DNA from: a virus
DNA length: 64,000 nt
Strand: one strand, 5' to 3'
IMG/VR virus record: IMGVR_UViG_3300017989_000003
Span: 91,387 to 155,386 of that record
The notes below the pieces were generated by a model. It searched no databases, had not been told where the DNA came from, and saw nothing but the letters and a program-made list of their open reading frames with translations. Positions 1 to 7,051 of this stretch are shown here, piece after piece (position 1 is the first letter of the stretch; every line of letters begins with the position of its first letter). Made by a program: the position numbers and the translations under genes.

Positions 1-92
1 CGGAATAGCTAGTGAAGTGGGTTACTTTACAGGGAGCGTAATGTCTCCTATCAGTTATTTTGTTGTTAATCTATTTAACAGGAGGGCTAGAC

Positions 93-560
93 ATGTATCT
101 AGGAGCTTATGCGAAAGTAGTAGTCGGTGATAAAAACACACTAGACACGATTATAAAATCGTGTAACAGCTGTGACTACACAAGTGAAGATAAACTTCAC
201 ATATATTGTCCAAAGTGCGGGGACAAGCTGGTGAAAGATGTACGTAGTACTCCGTTAGACGTAATGGAATTTATAGAAAGCATTGATATAAACGACGTCA
301 CAGAGAAAAACGTATATTTCTTATTTTATGGCGATTCAAACGATGAATACGATGAGGTGTTTTATATCATCAATGATGACGAATCAACTGGTGATGATAT
401 GGATACCACAGATACGTACGAAATAACGCAAGAATTCATGAACATTAAAATGGAAAGATTCAAAGAAATCTATAACAAGTACCTGAAGGATAAGTTAAAG
501 AGATTCTCCGTGGAATTCAAGTTTGGATTTGTAAATACCATAAATGGTGGTATTTCGTAA
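93..560 (+). CDS. Zinc-ribbon protein of unknown function
   Basis: Predicted 155-residue protein with two CxxC pairs near the N-terminus (CNSC and CPKC), the spacing of a small zinc ribbon. The rest is acidic with a basic C-terminal end, and no catalytic motif is visible. The ATG at 93 is chosen because GGAGGG lies 6 bases upstream; an earlier in-frame start at 60 has no ribosome site. First gene of a plus-strand run of small accessory genes. Function unknown. Confidence 0.75.
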   Translation: MYLGAYAKVVVGDKNTLDTIIKSCNSCDYTSEDKLHIYCPKCGDKLVKDVRSTPLDVMEFIESIDINDVTEKNVYFLFYGDSNDEYDEVFYIINDDESTGDDMDTTDTYEITQEFMNIKMERFKEIYNKYLKDKLKRFSVEFKFGFVNTINGGIS

Positions 561-580
561 TTTTAATATGGAGGTGTCTT

Positions 581-1066
581 ATGAAAATTGCTGTGGTTTT
601 AGAATTTAGTGACTTAACTCCTGAAAAAAAAGAGGAGGTCATACAGAGAGTCACTAATGAAATGGTATGTGCTGAGCTTGATATACTTTTCGAGTCAGTT
701 AGGGCAGGCGAAATTTCTGAGGATGAAGCCTACGAGACAATCGGCTGTTCGAAGGAGTATGCTTCTTCTACTCCTTGGTTTGTTCCCAGCGTATACTATG
801 AGAACAACAAGGAAAAAGTCGACAAGGCTGTTAATGGGTTTATTAACAGCCGTGTTTTCGACAAAAACGGAGAGGCTATTGCTGTAGATTTGAACGATGA
901 TTCCATAGTAGATATCTGGGAATCATTGTGCACAGTAGTGTCTAATTTAGACCCAGCTGTATATCACGACAAAGGGATGAGAGAGACTATAAAGAAAGAC
1001 CTAGAGAACGTACTGAGGATATTAAATAAAGAGTTTAATATACCTGAGGTGCCAGATGGAAATTAA
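581..1066 (+). CDS. Hypothetical protein
   Basis: Predicted 161-residue acidic, mostly helical protein that I do not recognise. A GGAGGTG ribosome site precedes the ATG. Its end overlaps the next start by 11 bases, so the two are probably translationally coupled. No signal peptide or membrane segment. Confidence 0.75.
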   Translation: MKIAVVLEFSDLTPEKKEEVIQRVTNEMVCAELDILFESVRAGEISEDEAYETIGCSKEYASSTPWFVPSVYYENNKEKVDKAVNGFINSRVFDKNGEAIAVDLNDDSIVDIWESLCTVVSNLDPAVYHDKGMRETIKKDLENVLRILNKEFNIPEVPDGN

Positions 1067-1358
1067 GCAGCTCTCATTCCCTTTTGGTTTAAGGGAAAGT
1101 CTCAGTAATAGACTAATAGGACACTACCCGATAATATCAAAAACCAAACTGTTCGAAGAAATACGGGGTCTGGTTAGGAACTTTTATAAGTTTGGTGGTG
1201 CCTACTATTCACTCCATGCTGCATCTGAGGCGATAGAAGCATATATAGATTACAAAAATGTAAGCGCTCCTTTTGAAGTTGATATGTTGGATGCAGACGA
1301 CGTGCTGTACAACATAATACTCAAGAGAGTCAGGGCATGGAGAGGTAATCCTAAATGA
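1056..1358 (+). CDS. Small protein with N-terminal clamp-binding-like motif
   Basis: Predicted 100-residue protein. It begins MEIKQLSFPFG, where QLSFPF resembles the QLxLPF/QLxLF peptides with which bacterial proteins bind the DNA polymerase sliding clamp. The remainder is not recognised. It overlaps both neighbours (11 and 4 bases), as in a coupled operon. The clamp idea is inference from the motif, which also recurs in the genes at 1370 and 22042. Confidence 0.7.
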   Translation: MEIKQLSFPFGLRESLSNRLIGHYPIISKTKLFEEIRGLVRNFYKFGGAYYSLHAASEAIEAYIDYKNVSAPFEVDMLDADDVLYNIILKRVRAWRGNPK

Positions 1359-1369
1359 GGGGGTTTGTG

Positions 1370-1702
1370 ATGAAACAACTAGAATTTAAGTTTGTACAGA
1401 CAGGTATGTACAGAGTCGTCTACGAACTCTGTAAAGAGTGGATAGACGGTACGCTATCCTTTCATACAGAGTCGTTTCGATGCCGTATTAAACGTATTAT
1501 TCGTAAGTACTATATAGTTACAAAGTCACAGGAGGAAGCTCTTATTACAATAAGTAAGAGTATCATGAATAGACTAATGAGTTCTAAAGATTTTGTGACT
1601 AACAACATAAGAAAAGTAACTTCAGTTACGGTTGAAACTATAGAGCTATTTGTCACGTTTCAAAAGACAGGAACAACAAATGAAATCAAAAATAAATATT
1701 AA
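1370..1702 (+). CDS. Small basic protein with N-terminal QLEFKF motif
   Basis: Predicted 110-residue basic protein starting MKQLEFKF, again a possible sliding-clamp-binding peptide. The ATG at 1370 is preferred over the one at 1355 because GAGGGGG sits 6 bases before it and the upstream ATG overlaps that ribosome site. Helical with no recognised domain. Its 3' end overlaps the next gene by 23 bases. Confidence 0.65.
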   Translation: MKQLEFKFVQTGMYRVVYELCKEWIDGTLSFHTESFRCRIKRIIRKYYIVTKSQEEALITISKSIMNRLMSSKDFVTNNIRKVTSVTVETIELFVTFQKTGTTNEIKNKY

Positions 1703-2039
1703 TATATGTAAAGTCTGTGGTATGCCGTGTTGTAAATTCGATAAGGACAGGACGCGTACGGATTTTATACTGTTGACGCAGAATGAATGTGAAGCGTTGC
1801 GACCTGAGCATAAAACAACAAGGTTTGGTGTTATAGTCAACAGGTGCGGATTCAGGGTGCGTTTACGGATAGTAAACGATGATGGGGATAAGCAATGTCC
1901 CTATTTGTCAGACACAGGTACATGTATGATAGCCTACGCACTTCCTAGTACATGAGTGGATTTTATAGAAAACTGTAGTAAGTACTTGCAGTTAAGTAAG
2001 GAATCAAAAGTAACCCCGTTATTCTTTTGGAGGAGATGA
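1680..2039 (+). pseudogene. YkgJ-like cysteine-cluster protein interrupted by in-frame UGA
   Basis: The first 91 codons encode a cysteine-cluster protein (CKVCGMPCC, later CPYLSDTGTC) paralogous to the gene at 4579. A TGA at 1953-1955 ends the frame, but the same frame continues for 27 codons to a second TGA at 2037-2039 and keeps matching the paralog: VDFIENC here against LEFIRSC there. The first TGA aligns with a cysteine of the paralog. Another paralog cysteine (YCPP) is Ala here, which suggests relaxed selection. Either a nonsense-mutated gene making a 91-residue product, or UGA readthrough. The metal or Fe-S binding role of YkgJ-type clusters is family knowledge. Confidence 0.65.
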
Positions 2040-2040
2040 G

Positions 2041-2313
2041 ATGAATTTATTCATAAATACAAAGTACGTATGGAAAAATGGGTTTAATAAAACCAAGTCG
2101 GGTGTGATGGTTAATCCTAGGTTATTCTACTTACTATTGGATTACGTCAGGTATATAATTAATGTTGATATTAGTCATTTAGTGACGTCAGTTGTTTACC
2201 GTTTTTACAGTGATGAGATGAGTTGTCCATCACAGAACTACGTATCATTCCTCAATAGGATTGAGAACATGATTACCAGTATTAAGTACACGACGGGGGT
2301 ATGCTATGGCTAA
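2041..2313 (+). CDS. Hypothetical protein
   Basis: Predicted 90-residue protein with a very strong ribosome site (GGAGGAG) inside the 3' end of the preceding interrupted gene. Not recognised. Mixed hydrophobic and basic, no clear membrane segment. Its stop overlaps the next gene by 8 bases. Confidence 0.65.
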   Translation: MNLFINTKYVWKNGFNKTKSGVMVNPRLFYLLLDYVRYIINVDISHLVTSVVYRFYSDEMSCPSQNYVSFLNRIENMITSIKYTTGVCYG

Positions 2314-2572
2314 GATTTCGCAGAAACGAGTAAAGGAGCTACAAGACAAAGAAAATAAAGCAGAAGAAAGGAAACAAACATTTCTAGCGTACTCTAATAA
2401 GTTAGAACGTGAGGGTATAAATATAAAAAATTCACTGCATTTATACTCTGAGGACTTTCCAGAGTCAATAGAAGCGTACGTTAAGATGTTGATTAGTAAA
2501 AAAGTAGCTGAACGTATAATACAGGTAGCTAGGGATATTAGCGCCATTGCCTGTGACATTCCGTTAGAATGA
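2306..2572 (+). CDS. Small coiled-coil hypothetical protein
   Basis: Predicted 88-residue protein whose N-terminal half (about residues 5-40) is rich in Lys, Glu and Gln with coiled-coil character. A GGGGGT site lies ahead of the ATG. The stop TGA is followed directly by TAA. Last gene of the first plus-strand cluster. Function unknown. Confidence 0.65.
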   Translation: MAKISQKRVKELQDKENKAEERKQTFLAYSNKLEREGINIKNSLHLYSEDFPESIEAYVKMLISKKVAERIIQVARDISAIACDIPLE

Positions 2573-2580
2573 TAAAATGG

Positions 2581-2660
2581 TGTCCAGTCAGGTATAAGAC
2601 ACCATTAATTAATTAACTGTATAGACACCTCATAAAGCAAAAAATGCGTGTCCAGTCAGG
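2581..2660 (+). repeat. Two copies of TGTCCARTCRGG repeat
   Basis: Copies at 2581-2592 and 2649-2660, each followed by GTATA. Further copies lie at 5147, 5582, 5871, 5905 and 5936, all in gaps between plus-strand genes. Probably a protein-binding site or phage-specific regulatory element. Confidence 0.55.
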
Positions 2661-2968
2661 TATATAGGATTAATTCTATGTATTTGGTAAAAGGATACGC
2701 ATTTTTGCGTTACATGCGGGCGGGCGCATTAGGTGCATGTGTGAAACAATTATTTGAACACGCAAGAGTACTCACGTATGTACGTGTGAAACAGTTATTT
2801 GATTTCAGGTACATACGCAGGAAAGCTACGAGTAATTCAAGCTGTTGTTTTCAAACATAATCTCCTTTTAGCATATAGCTATTTGCTCCATATTTCACGC
2901 AGGAACCATTTTATGGCATTAATCCATATGAAAGTATGCTTTTTGACGAAAAAGCTAAAATAATGGCA

Positions 2969-3004
2969 AATTTACAAGATTTACATTTTCTATATAACTA
3001 TGTA
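2969..3004 (+). promoter_or_regulatory. Conserved sigma70-like promoter block, copy 1
   Basis: TTTACA at 2971-2976, 16-bp spacer, TATAAC at 2993-2998. The surrounding 36 bp match the block at 6276-6311 at 31 positions. Each copy sits 35-55 bp before an isolated gene, here the gene at 3059, so it is read as its promoter. The block is also open in one frame, so a coding origin cannot be fully excluded. Confidence 0.55.
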
Positions 3005-3058
3005 GAGCGATAAGGAAGTCGCTTAAATTTCTAAAACTTTTTTCAAAAGAGGTGTACT

Positions 3059-3262
3059 ATGTCAGAAATCATCATCGGTAAGAACGTAAAAGCAAAAATC
3101 GAAAAAAACATTCTTACCATCAAAGTTGATTTATCTCAGGATTTCGGTGACACGAAATCAGGTAAGTCGATTTCGATTGGCACTACTGGTGCCCCAGCTA
3201 CAATCGATAACAATGGAGAGCAGATTTCGGTCGGACTCAATGTCTACAAGCCGAAAAGCTAA
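3059..3262 (+). CDS. Conserved small phage protein, function unknown
   Basis: Predicted 67-residue protein with beta-strand pattern (GKNVKAKIEKNILTIKVDLS, then a Gly/Ser-rich middle and GLNVYKPK end). It resembles short hypothetical proteins common in phages. It is its own unit: conserved promoter upstream, GAGGTG ribosome site, and a strong intrinsic terminator 25 bp after the stop, suggesting separate and probably high expression. Function unknown. Confidence 0.8.
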   Translation: MSEIIIGKNVKAKIEKNILTIKVDLSQDFGDTKSGKSISIGTTGAPATIDNNGEQISVGLNVYKPKS

Positions 3263-3287
3263 ACGAGTAAACTGAACTGCTGAACAA

Positions 3288-3326
3288 GAGTAGCACGAAG
3301 CTGTTTTCGTGCTACTCACTTTTTTT
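3288..3326 (+). terminator. Intrinsic terminator
   Basis: Perfect 12-bp stem (3288-3299 with 3306-3317), 6-base loop, then a run of seven T. Ends the transcript of the gene at 3059. Confidence 0.9.
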
Positions 3327-3348
3327 GAAATTCTTACATAGGTGTATC

Positions 3349-3717
3349 ATGAAAGAATTAACTTTAACTGAACTATTGGATAAAGAGACAGAATTGATAG
3401 TGTACTTCAGGAAGCACATGCTGGTTCTGATTTCTGAGAATAAGAAGAAAAAATCTCAGAATAACAGAACGACCAGAACTGTGAAAACTAGTTCTGGTAA
3501 ACTGAGAAGGTACAGAGTTTTCTTCGGGGCGAACCGTCGACCTGATTTCGATGTTTCAAACCCGACAGAAAAAGACTTTAGATTCAAAACAGTAAATAGC
3601 AGTTCCAGATTATTTAGCTCAAAAGAGCTAACTGAGGAACTGATAAGAATTCTTACTTACCATTCAACAGAGGTGTATTATGTTAGCATTAAACATATCA
3701 CAGCACGAGCCAACTGA
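3349..3717 (+). CDS. Basic hypothetical protein
   Basis: Predicted 122-residue Lys/Arg-rich protein, not recognised. The ATG at 3349 follows AGGTG; the upstream in-frame TTG at 3325 lies in the terminator tail and is rejected. Its end overlaps the next gene by 38 bases. Confidence 0.7.
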   Translation: MKELTLTELLDKETELIVYFRKHMLVLISENKKKKSQNNRTTRTVKTSSGKLRRYRVFFGANRRPDFDVSNPTEKDFRFKTVNSSSRLFSSKELTEELIRILTYHSTEVYYVSIKHITARAN

Positions 3718-4048
3718 GTTACAGGTGCTCAGTGGCTTAATGGAGCTGAATAAGAGCGACGTCACAAGTATGAAGAAGCTTCTGACGTTTGACGAGGCTC
3801 CAGATATTTCAGAAATGAAAAATCGTGCAGAACAGCTTGTAAAAATTTGCGCCAACAACTACAACTTGAAAGTAGTTATGCTGGCACCAGCCCCGTTCTT
3901 CACATCAATTCTCGAGAATACTTTCAAAGAAAATGGGTACAAAGTTGTGTATTCGTTTTCTCAGCGAAAGTCCGTCGAGAAAAAAATGCCTGATGGAACC
4001 GTCAAAAAAGTAAATGTTTTCGAATTTCAAGATTTCATAGAGGTATAG
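3680..4048 (+). CDS. Conserved phage protein of unknown function
   Basis: Predicted 122-residue protein with an alternating helix and strand pattern; the C-terminal half (VVMLAPAPFF..., then SVEKKMPDGTVKKVNVFEF) looks like a compact alpha/beta domain of a type common as hypothetical phage proteins. AGAGGTG ribosome site lies inside the previous gene, so coupled translation is likely. No catalytic motif identified. Confidence 0.7.
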   Translation: MLALNISQHEPTELQVLSGLMELNKSDVTSMKKLLTFDEAPDISEMKNRAEQLVKICANNYNLKVVMLAPAPFFTSILENTFKENGYKVVYSFSQRKSVEKKMPDGTVKKVNVFEFQDFIEV

Positions 4049-4055
4049 TACAACA

Positions 4056-4128
4056 TGTTGTGGTGTGTAGTATACAAAATACTACTACACCGTTACTGGT
4101 TGCAAAATACCCCTTGACAAAATTGACA
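4056..4128 (+). repeat. Hairpin plus copy D of dispersed CCCCTTGACA repeat
   Basis: A 12-bp imperfect stem around GTAGTAT/ATACTAC (about 4063-4089) is followed by ACCGTTACTGGTTGCAAAA and ACCCCTTGACA. The second half matches the dispersed repeat at 28180, 46956 and 57830. The whole unit, including the ACATGTTGTGGTGT lead, resembles the inverted copy near 9217-9290. It lies directly upstream of the gene at 4145. Confidence 0.6.
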
Positions 4129-4144
4129 AATGGAGGGAAAAACA

Positions 4145-4501
4145 ATGGACTTTAACGAGATTTCTGAAAACAATGAACTTGCTCAGAATCACATAAACGA
4201 GCAAAGTTCCACTGAAATAAATGATTTCGTAGATTTCTTGGAAGCTGTTGAGAAAATCATCGAAGGTGAATCTCACAGCTCATTCGTTTTACGAATTCCA
4301 CTGGATGACATTAGATTAAAAAAACTCGAACAGGCACTGAAAGATGTTGATTTGGCGATAAACGCCAATCAACTCTACTGCCACAAAGGATGTGGCAGTA
4401 GAATCCTCTGGTTCGGCACCGCTGTCGGTGCCGAAACGTTTACCTGCGGTAAATGCACCGCCAGAGTAAATGTAAACCCCCCGTTGAGAAGAAAAAATTA
4501 A
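4145..4501 (+). CDS. Zinc-finger-like hypothetical protein
   Basis: Predicted 118-residue protein. Acidic helical N-terminal part, then a C-terminal metal-binding pattern (CHKGC ... CGKC). The start is the ATG at 4145 because GGAGGG lies 7 bases upstream; the ATG at 4130 overlaps that site. Followed by a strong terminator, so probably a single-gene transcript controlled by the repeat just upstream. Confidence 0.7.
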   Translation: MDFNEISENNELAQNHINEQSSTEINDFVDFLEAVEKIIEGESHSSFVLRIPLDDIRLKKLEQALKDVDLAINANQLYCHKGCGSRILWFGTAVGAETFTCGKCTARVNVNPPLRRKN

Positions 4502-4527
4502 CATGCAATTGGCATGATACACCTAGT

Positions 4528-4567
4528 GAGAGTCTAGCCCTAGTGGCTAGACTCTCTTGTTGTATTT
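4528..4567 (+). terminator. Intrinsic terminator
   Basis: Perfect 12-bp stem GAGAGTCTAGCC with its complement (4528-4539 and 4545-4556), 5-base loop, then a T-rich tail. Confidence 0.9.
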
Positions 4568-4578
4568 AAGGAGGAACT

Positions 4579-4926
4579 ATGGATGATATGGATATATGCG
4601 AAGTTTGCGGCATGGAATGCTGTAGATTTAAGGATAGAACCAGAAAGGGGTTCATACACATCCACGGTGAAGTGTATGAGAAGCTACTCCCTGAGCATCA
4701 AGGCGAATACTATGGAGAAACTCGGGACCATGGTTTCAGGGTATTTCTAATAGAAAAGGGCGACTTGTTGGTTTGCCCATATCTATCTGATGATATGAAA
4801 TCTTGTAAAATCAGTTATTGTCCTCCACGGACATGTTTGGAGTTCATAAGGAGCTGCGGGAAAGCTAAGCAGATAGTCGCTGAGTTACCGTTATTTATTA
4901 AACTGAAAGGAAAAAATGAAAAATAG
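4579..4926 (+). CDS. YkgJ-like cysteine-cluster protein
   Basis: Predicted 115-residue protein with CEVCGMECC at the N-terminus and CPYL...C...YCPPRTC in the second half, the cysteine arrangement of the YkgJ zinc or Fe-S cluster family. AAGGAGG precedes the ATG. It is the intact paralog of the UGA-interrupted gene at 1680 and shows what that gene should encode beyond the UGA. Biochemical role unknown for this family. Confidence 0.8.
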   Translation: MDDMDICEVCGMECCRFKDRTRKGFIHIHGEVYEKLLPEHQGEYYGETRDHGFRVFLIEKGDLLVCPYLSDDMKSCKISYCPPRTCLEFIRSCGKAKQIVAELPLFIKLKGKNEK

Positions 4927-5143
4927 CCTAATCGTCGTCAACTTCAACGGTAGGAACCGCATTTTAGAAATCCTCCGTGATATATTCCATCAGGTCGTTT
5001 TCGATTATGTATCAGACTACAGAGGTGAACGAGCAAAGTTCACTATATTCTGTGTCGGCGAACCAGCTGAAATCGGGCTGTTAAAATCATATTGTCATAC
5101 TCTAGCCAGATATGACAATGACGTATTGGAGTATGTGGCATAA
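4916..5143 (+). CDS. Hypothetical protein
   Basis: Predicted 75-residue protein with a strand-helix-strand pattern; not recognised. AAAGGA ribosome site within the end of the previous gene (11-base overlap), so coupled. A copy of the TGTCCARTCRGG repeat follows the stop. Confidence 0.65.
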   Translation: MKNSLIVVNFNGRNRILEILRDIFHQVVFDYVSDYRGERAKFTIFCVGEPAEIGLLKSYCHTLARYDNDVLEYVA

Positions 5144-5146
5144 CAT

Positions 5147-5158
5147 TGTCCAATCGGG
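5147..5158 (+). repeat. TGTCCAATCGGG repeat copy
   Basis: One of seven copies, 24 bp before the ATG at 5182 and followed by TATATAAC. A further degenerate copy is at 5582-5593, before the gene at 5613. Confidence 0.5.
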
Positions 5159-5181
5159 TATATAACATTGTGAGGTTACAA

Positions 5182-5577
5182 ATGACAGAAAAACATAATG
5201 AAGTGAATATGGCGTTGTATCATCTGGCAAAATTGATGCAATACTGCCAGACAACTAAAATAGAGGAAGTACCCTCTGTTTCAGACACTCCATTAAATAT
5301 AAGTATTCACTTAATCAGATGGATAGAGCTATTATTTATTGGAATAAGCTATGAACTGGCTTTTCCAGAACAGGTTAAGAAAAGGAACGGGGGATTATTA
5401 GTACATCTGAAAGATTTGCCGAATATTGAAAAATTTAGAGGGAAAAAGAAAGTCGAAAAGGCAATCTGGATTTATAAGAAGTATAATAATCCCAAACACC
5501 CAATAGCAGTGGATTTATATTATATGGATTGCATCCCTGAGATAAGGGATTTTGAAAAAGAGTATTTCGGTAAATAA
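5182..5577 (+). CDS. Hypothetical protein
   Basis: Predicted 131-residue protein, helical N-terminal half and basic C-terminal half; not recognised. ATG 5182 has GAGG upstream; the earlier in-frame TTG at 5146 lies inside the repeat element and is rejected. Confidence 0.65.
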   Translation: MTEKHNEVNMALYHLAKLMQYCQTTKIEEVPSVSDTPLNISIHLIRWIELLFIGISYELAFPEQVKKRNGGLLVHLKDLPNIEKFRGKKKVEKAIWIYKKYNNPKHPIAVDLYYMDCIPEIRDFEKEYFGK

Positions 5578-5612
5578 ATACTGTCCAATCGCAAACCTAT
5601 GGAGGTGGTTAT

Positions 5613-5867
5613 ATGAGAATAACTAGACACAAACCTAGCAACTTATATCCTAGAGGTTGCATTACAAAGCGAAATACAATTGTAGTTCGTTCTATGGATG
5701 AACTCTATAAGATACTAATAGGTATCTTTCAAGTTCCAACAATCGCAGTAGATACTTTAGTTCATAAATTAGAAAAGATTGGGATTGTAGAAATACATCA
5801 TTATAATCACAATATGAATACGTGGTTTGATTATATGTTTATCAAATCACATAACTTCAGATACTAA
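5613..5867 (+). CDS. Hypothetical protein
   Basis: Predicted 84-residue basic protein with His- and Asn-rich C-terminus. GGAGGTGG precedes the ATG. A degenerate repeat copy (5582-5593) lies directly upstream and three copies follow the gene. Function unknown. Confidence 0.6.
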   Translation: MRITRHKPSNLYPRGCITKRNTIVVRSMDELYKILIGIFQVPTIAVDTLVHKLEKIGIVEIHHYNHNMNTWFDYMFIKSHNFRY

Positions 5868-5870
5868 TAG

Positions 5871-5947
5871 TGTCCAGTCGGATACATAATGAAATATAAT
5901 ATACTGTCCAGTCGGACATAATGGGTATAAAGTAGTGTCCAGTCAGG
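5871..5947 (+). repeat. Cluster of three TGTCCAGTCRGR repeats
   Basis: Copies at 5871-5882, 5905-5916 and 5936-5947. Same core as the copies at 2581 and 2649. Regular spacing of about three helical turns suits cooperative protein binding. Confidence 0.55.
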
Positions 5948-5978
5948 CATTGCTTTATACCCGTTTTGTATATATACA

Positions 5979-6000
5979 CACATGCGTACGTACGTATGTG
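5979..6000. repeat. 22-bp palindrome
   Basis: CACATGCGTACG followed by TACGTATGTG; each half is the complement of the other apart from one G/T pair. Possible operator for a dimeric regulator. Confidence 0.5.
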
Positions 6001-6275
6001 AAGAATATAGGTAAAGGGAATCGAACTACGAGCATAGAGAATAGAATTAGTTATTAATCGGATTAGATTATTATTAACTTGCGATATGTATTGGTTTTTA
6101 CTAATCTGATAAAATGAGTATTTTATCAAATACTGGTACGAGTATAGAGTTGTCTGCGCCTATCTCGCAAGGGTTTATTGCCAGTTGTAAAGCAAAAAAA
6201 AACTAGTGGAATTTGTCAAAAAAATACGATTTTTACTTGAATTTTGATTAGTTTTTTACTAATATATTATTAGCT

Positions 6276-6311
6276 AATTTACATGATTTGAAATTTCTAT
6301 ATAACTATATA
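6276..6311 (+). promoter_or_regulatory. Conserved sigma70-like promoter block, copy 2
   Basis: TTTACA at 6278-6283, 16-bp spacer, TATAAC at 6300-6305; 31 of 36 positions equal the block at 2969. Lies 37 bp before the sigma-factor start codon. Confidence 0.55.
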
Positions 6312-6347
6312 ACAAAAAAGATTTCTTTTAATTAAAAGAGTAAAAAC

Positions 6348-6938
6348 ATGCAAAAAAAGAAATACACTAATAATTATGAAGTATCACTAAAAAACTATGA
6401 CTTGATTTTTAGTGAAAACAAAAATCAAGTGTACAAAGTGATAATAGCTAAATCTAGATTATTCGGATTTAGTTATTTTGAGGATTTTTTACAATTGACT
6501 AGAATTGCTTTATTTGAAGCAATCGAAACATACGATGAAACTAGGTCTGCTTTTAATACTTGGTTTTACATTGTACAATCAAAGCATATTGAAATATATA
6601 TCCGTACATTTATTAAGCGAGAGAAATCATTTTCTAATACTATTAATGATAATAATGAAAGTGATAACGAAAATCCAAGTCAATTTCAAATACCAGTTTT
6701 TGATTTTGATTTAGCGGATTTAGAATATAGGAATTTAAGAATATTAAAGTTTAAGAAATTGTTAAAAGCATCGACCACGCCGTACGAGCGTCGATTGCTT
6801 TATATGAATATTGTCGATGAGTTAAACCAACAAGAGATTGCTAATTCATTAAATGTTTCAAGGCAAACCATTTCAATAAGGATACAACGGGCGATAGCCA
6901 AGATACGAGAGTCCGCTTGGTTATATGATTTAAGATAG
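6348..6938 (+). CDS. RNA polymerase sigma factor (sigma70 family, ECF-like)
   Basis: Predicted 196-residue protein. Residues about 40-85 (YFEDFLQLTRIALFEAIETY, then FNTWFYIVQSKHIE) match sigma region 2, which contacts core polymerase and the -10 element. Residues about 150-190 (LNQQEIANSLNVSRQTISIR) are a region 4 helix-turn-helix for the -35 element. It would redirect host RNA polymerase to phage promoters. Single-gene unit with its own conserved promoter. Which promoters it reads is unknown; the TGTCCARTCRGG repeats or the dispersed hairpins are candidates. Confidence 0.85.
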   Translation: MQKKKYTNNYEVSLKNYDLIFSENKNQVYKVIIAKSRLFGFSYFEDFLQLTRIALFEAIETYDETRSAFNTWFYIVQSKHIEIYIRTFIKREKSFSNTINDNNESDNENPSQFQIPVFDFDLADLEYRNLRILKFKKLLKASTTPYERRLLYMNIVDELNQQEIANSLNVSRQTISIRIQRAIAKIRESAWLYDLR

Positions 6939-7051
6939 TGATTCTCAATTTTACAGTAAAGGTTTTTGTTTTTTAAGATTTAAGATTTCTAAATTTAACT
7001 TTTGACAATTGACCATCTGTACAGTTGTCAATACAAAAATGAGGTGTTATC

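Larger units (their letters stand above)
2573..3058 (+). other. Non-coding leader region with repeats and promoter
   Basis: No convincing gene. It holds two copies of the TGTCCAGTCAGG repeat (2581-2592 and 2649-2660; the first is flanked by GGTGTC and GACACC and could form a hairpin), a direct repeat of GTGTGAAACARTTATTTGA (2739-2757 and 2784-2802, 45-bp period), and the conserved promoter block at 2969-3004. A 16-codon frame (MANLQDLHFLYNYVER) overlaps the promoter block but has no ribosome site. Confidence 0.5.
5868..6275 (+). other. Non-coding region with repeat cluster and palindrome
   Basis: No gene seen. Three TGTCCAGTCRGR copies at 5871, 5905 and 5936 (34- and 31-bp spacing), then a 22-bp near-perfect palindrome at 5979-6000 (CACATGCGTACG with its complement, one mismatch pair). 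The rest is AT-rich. It precedes the promoter of the sigma-factor gene and may hold its operators. Confidence 0.55.

Noticed and set aside
2648-2860. 70-codon plus-strand frame
   Set aside because: No ribosome site; it contains the regulatory repeat and a direct repeat, so it is read as non-coding.
5857-6129. 90-codon minus-strand frame
   Set aside because: Lies over the repeat cluster and palindrome, no start signal, low-complexity sequence.
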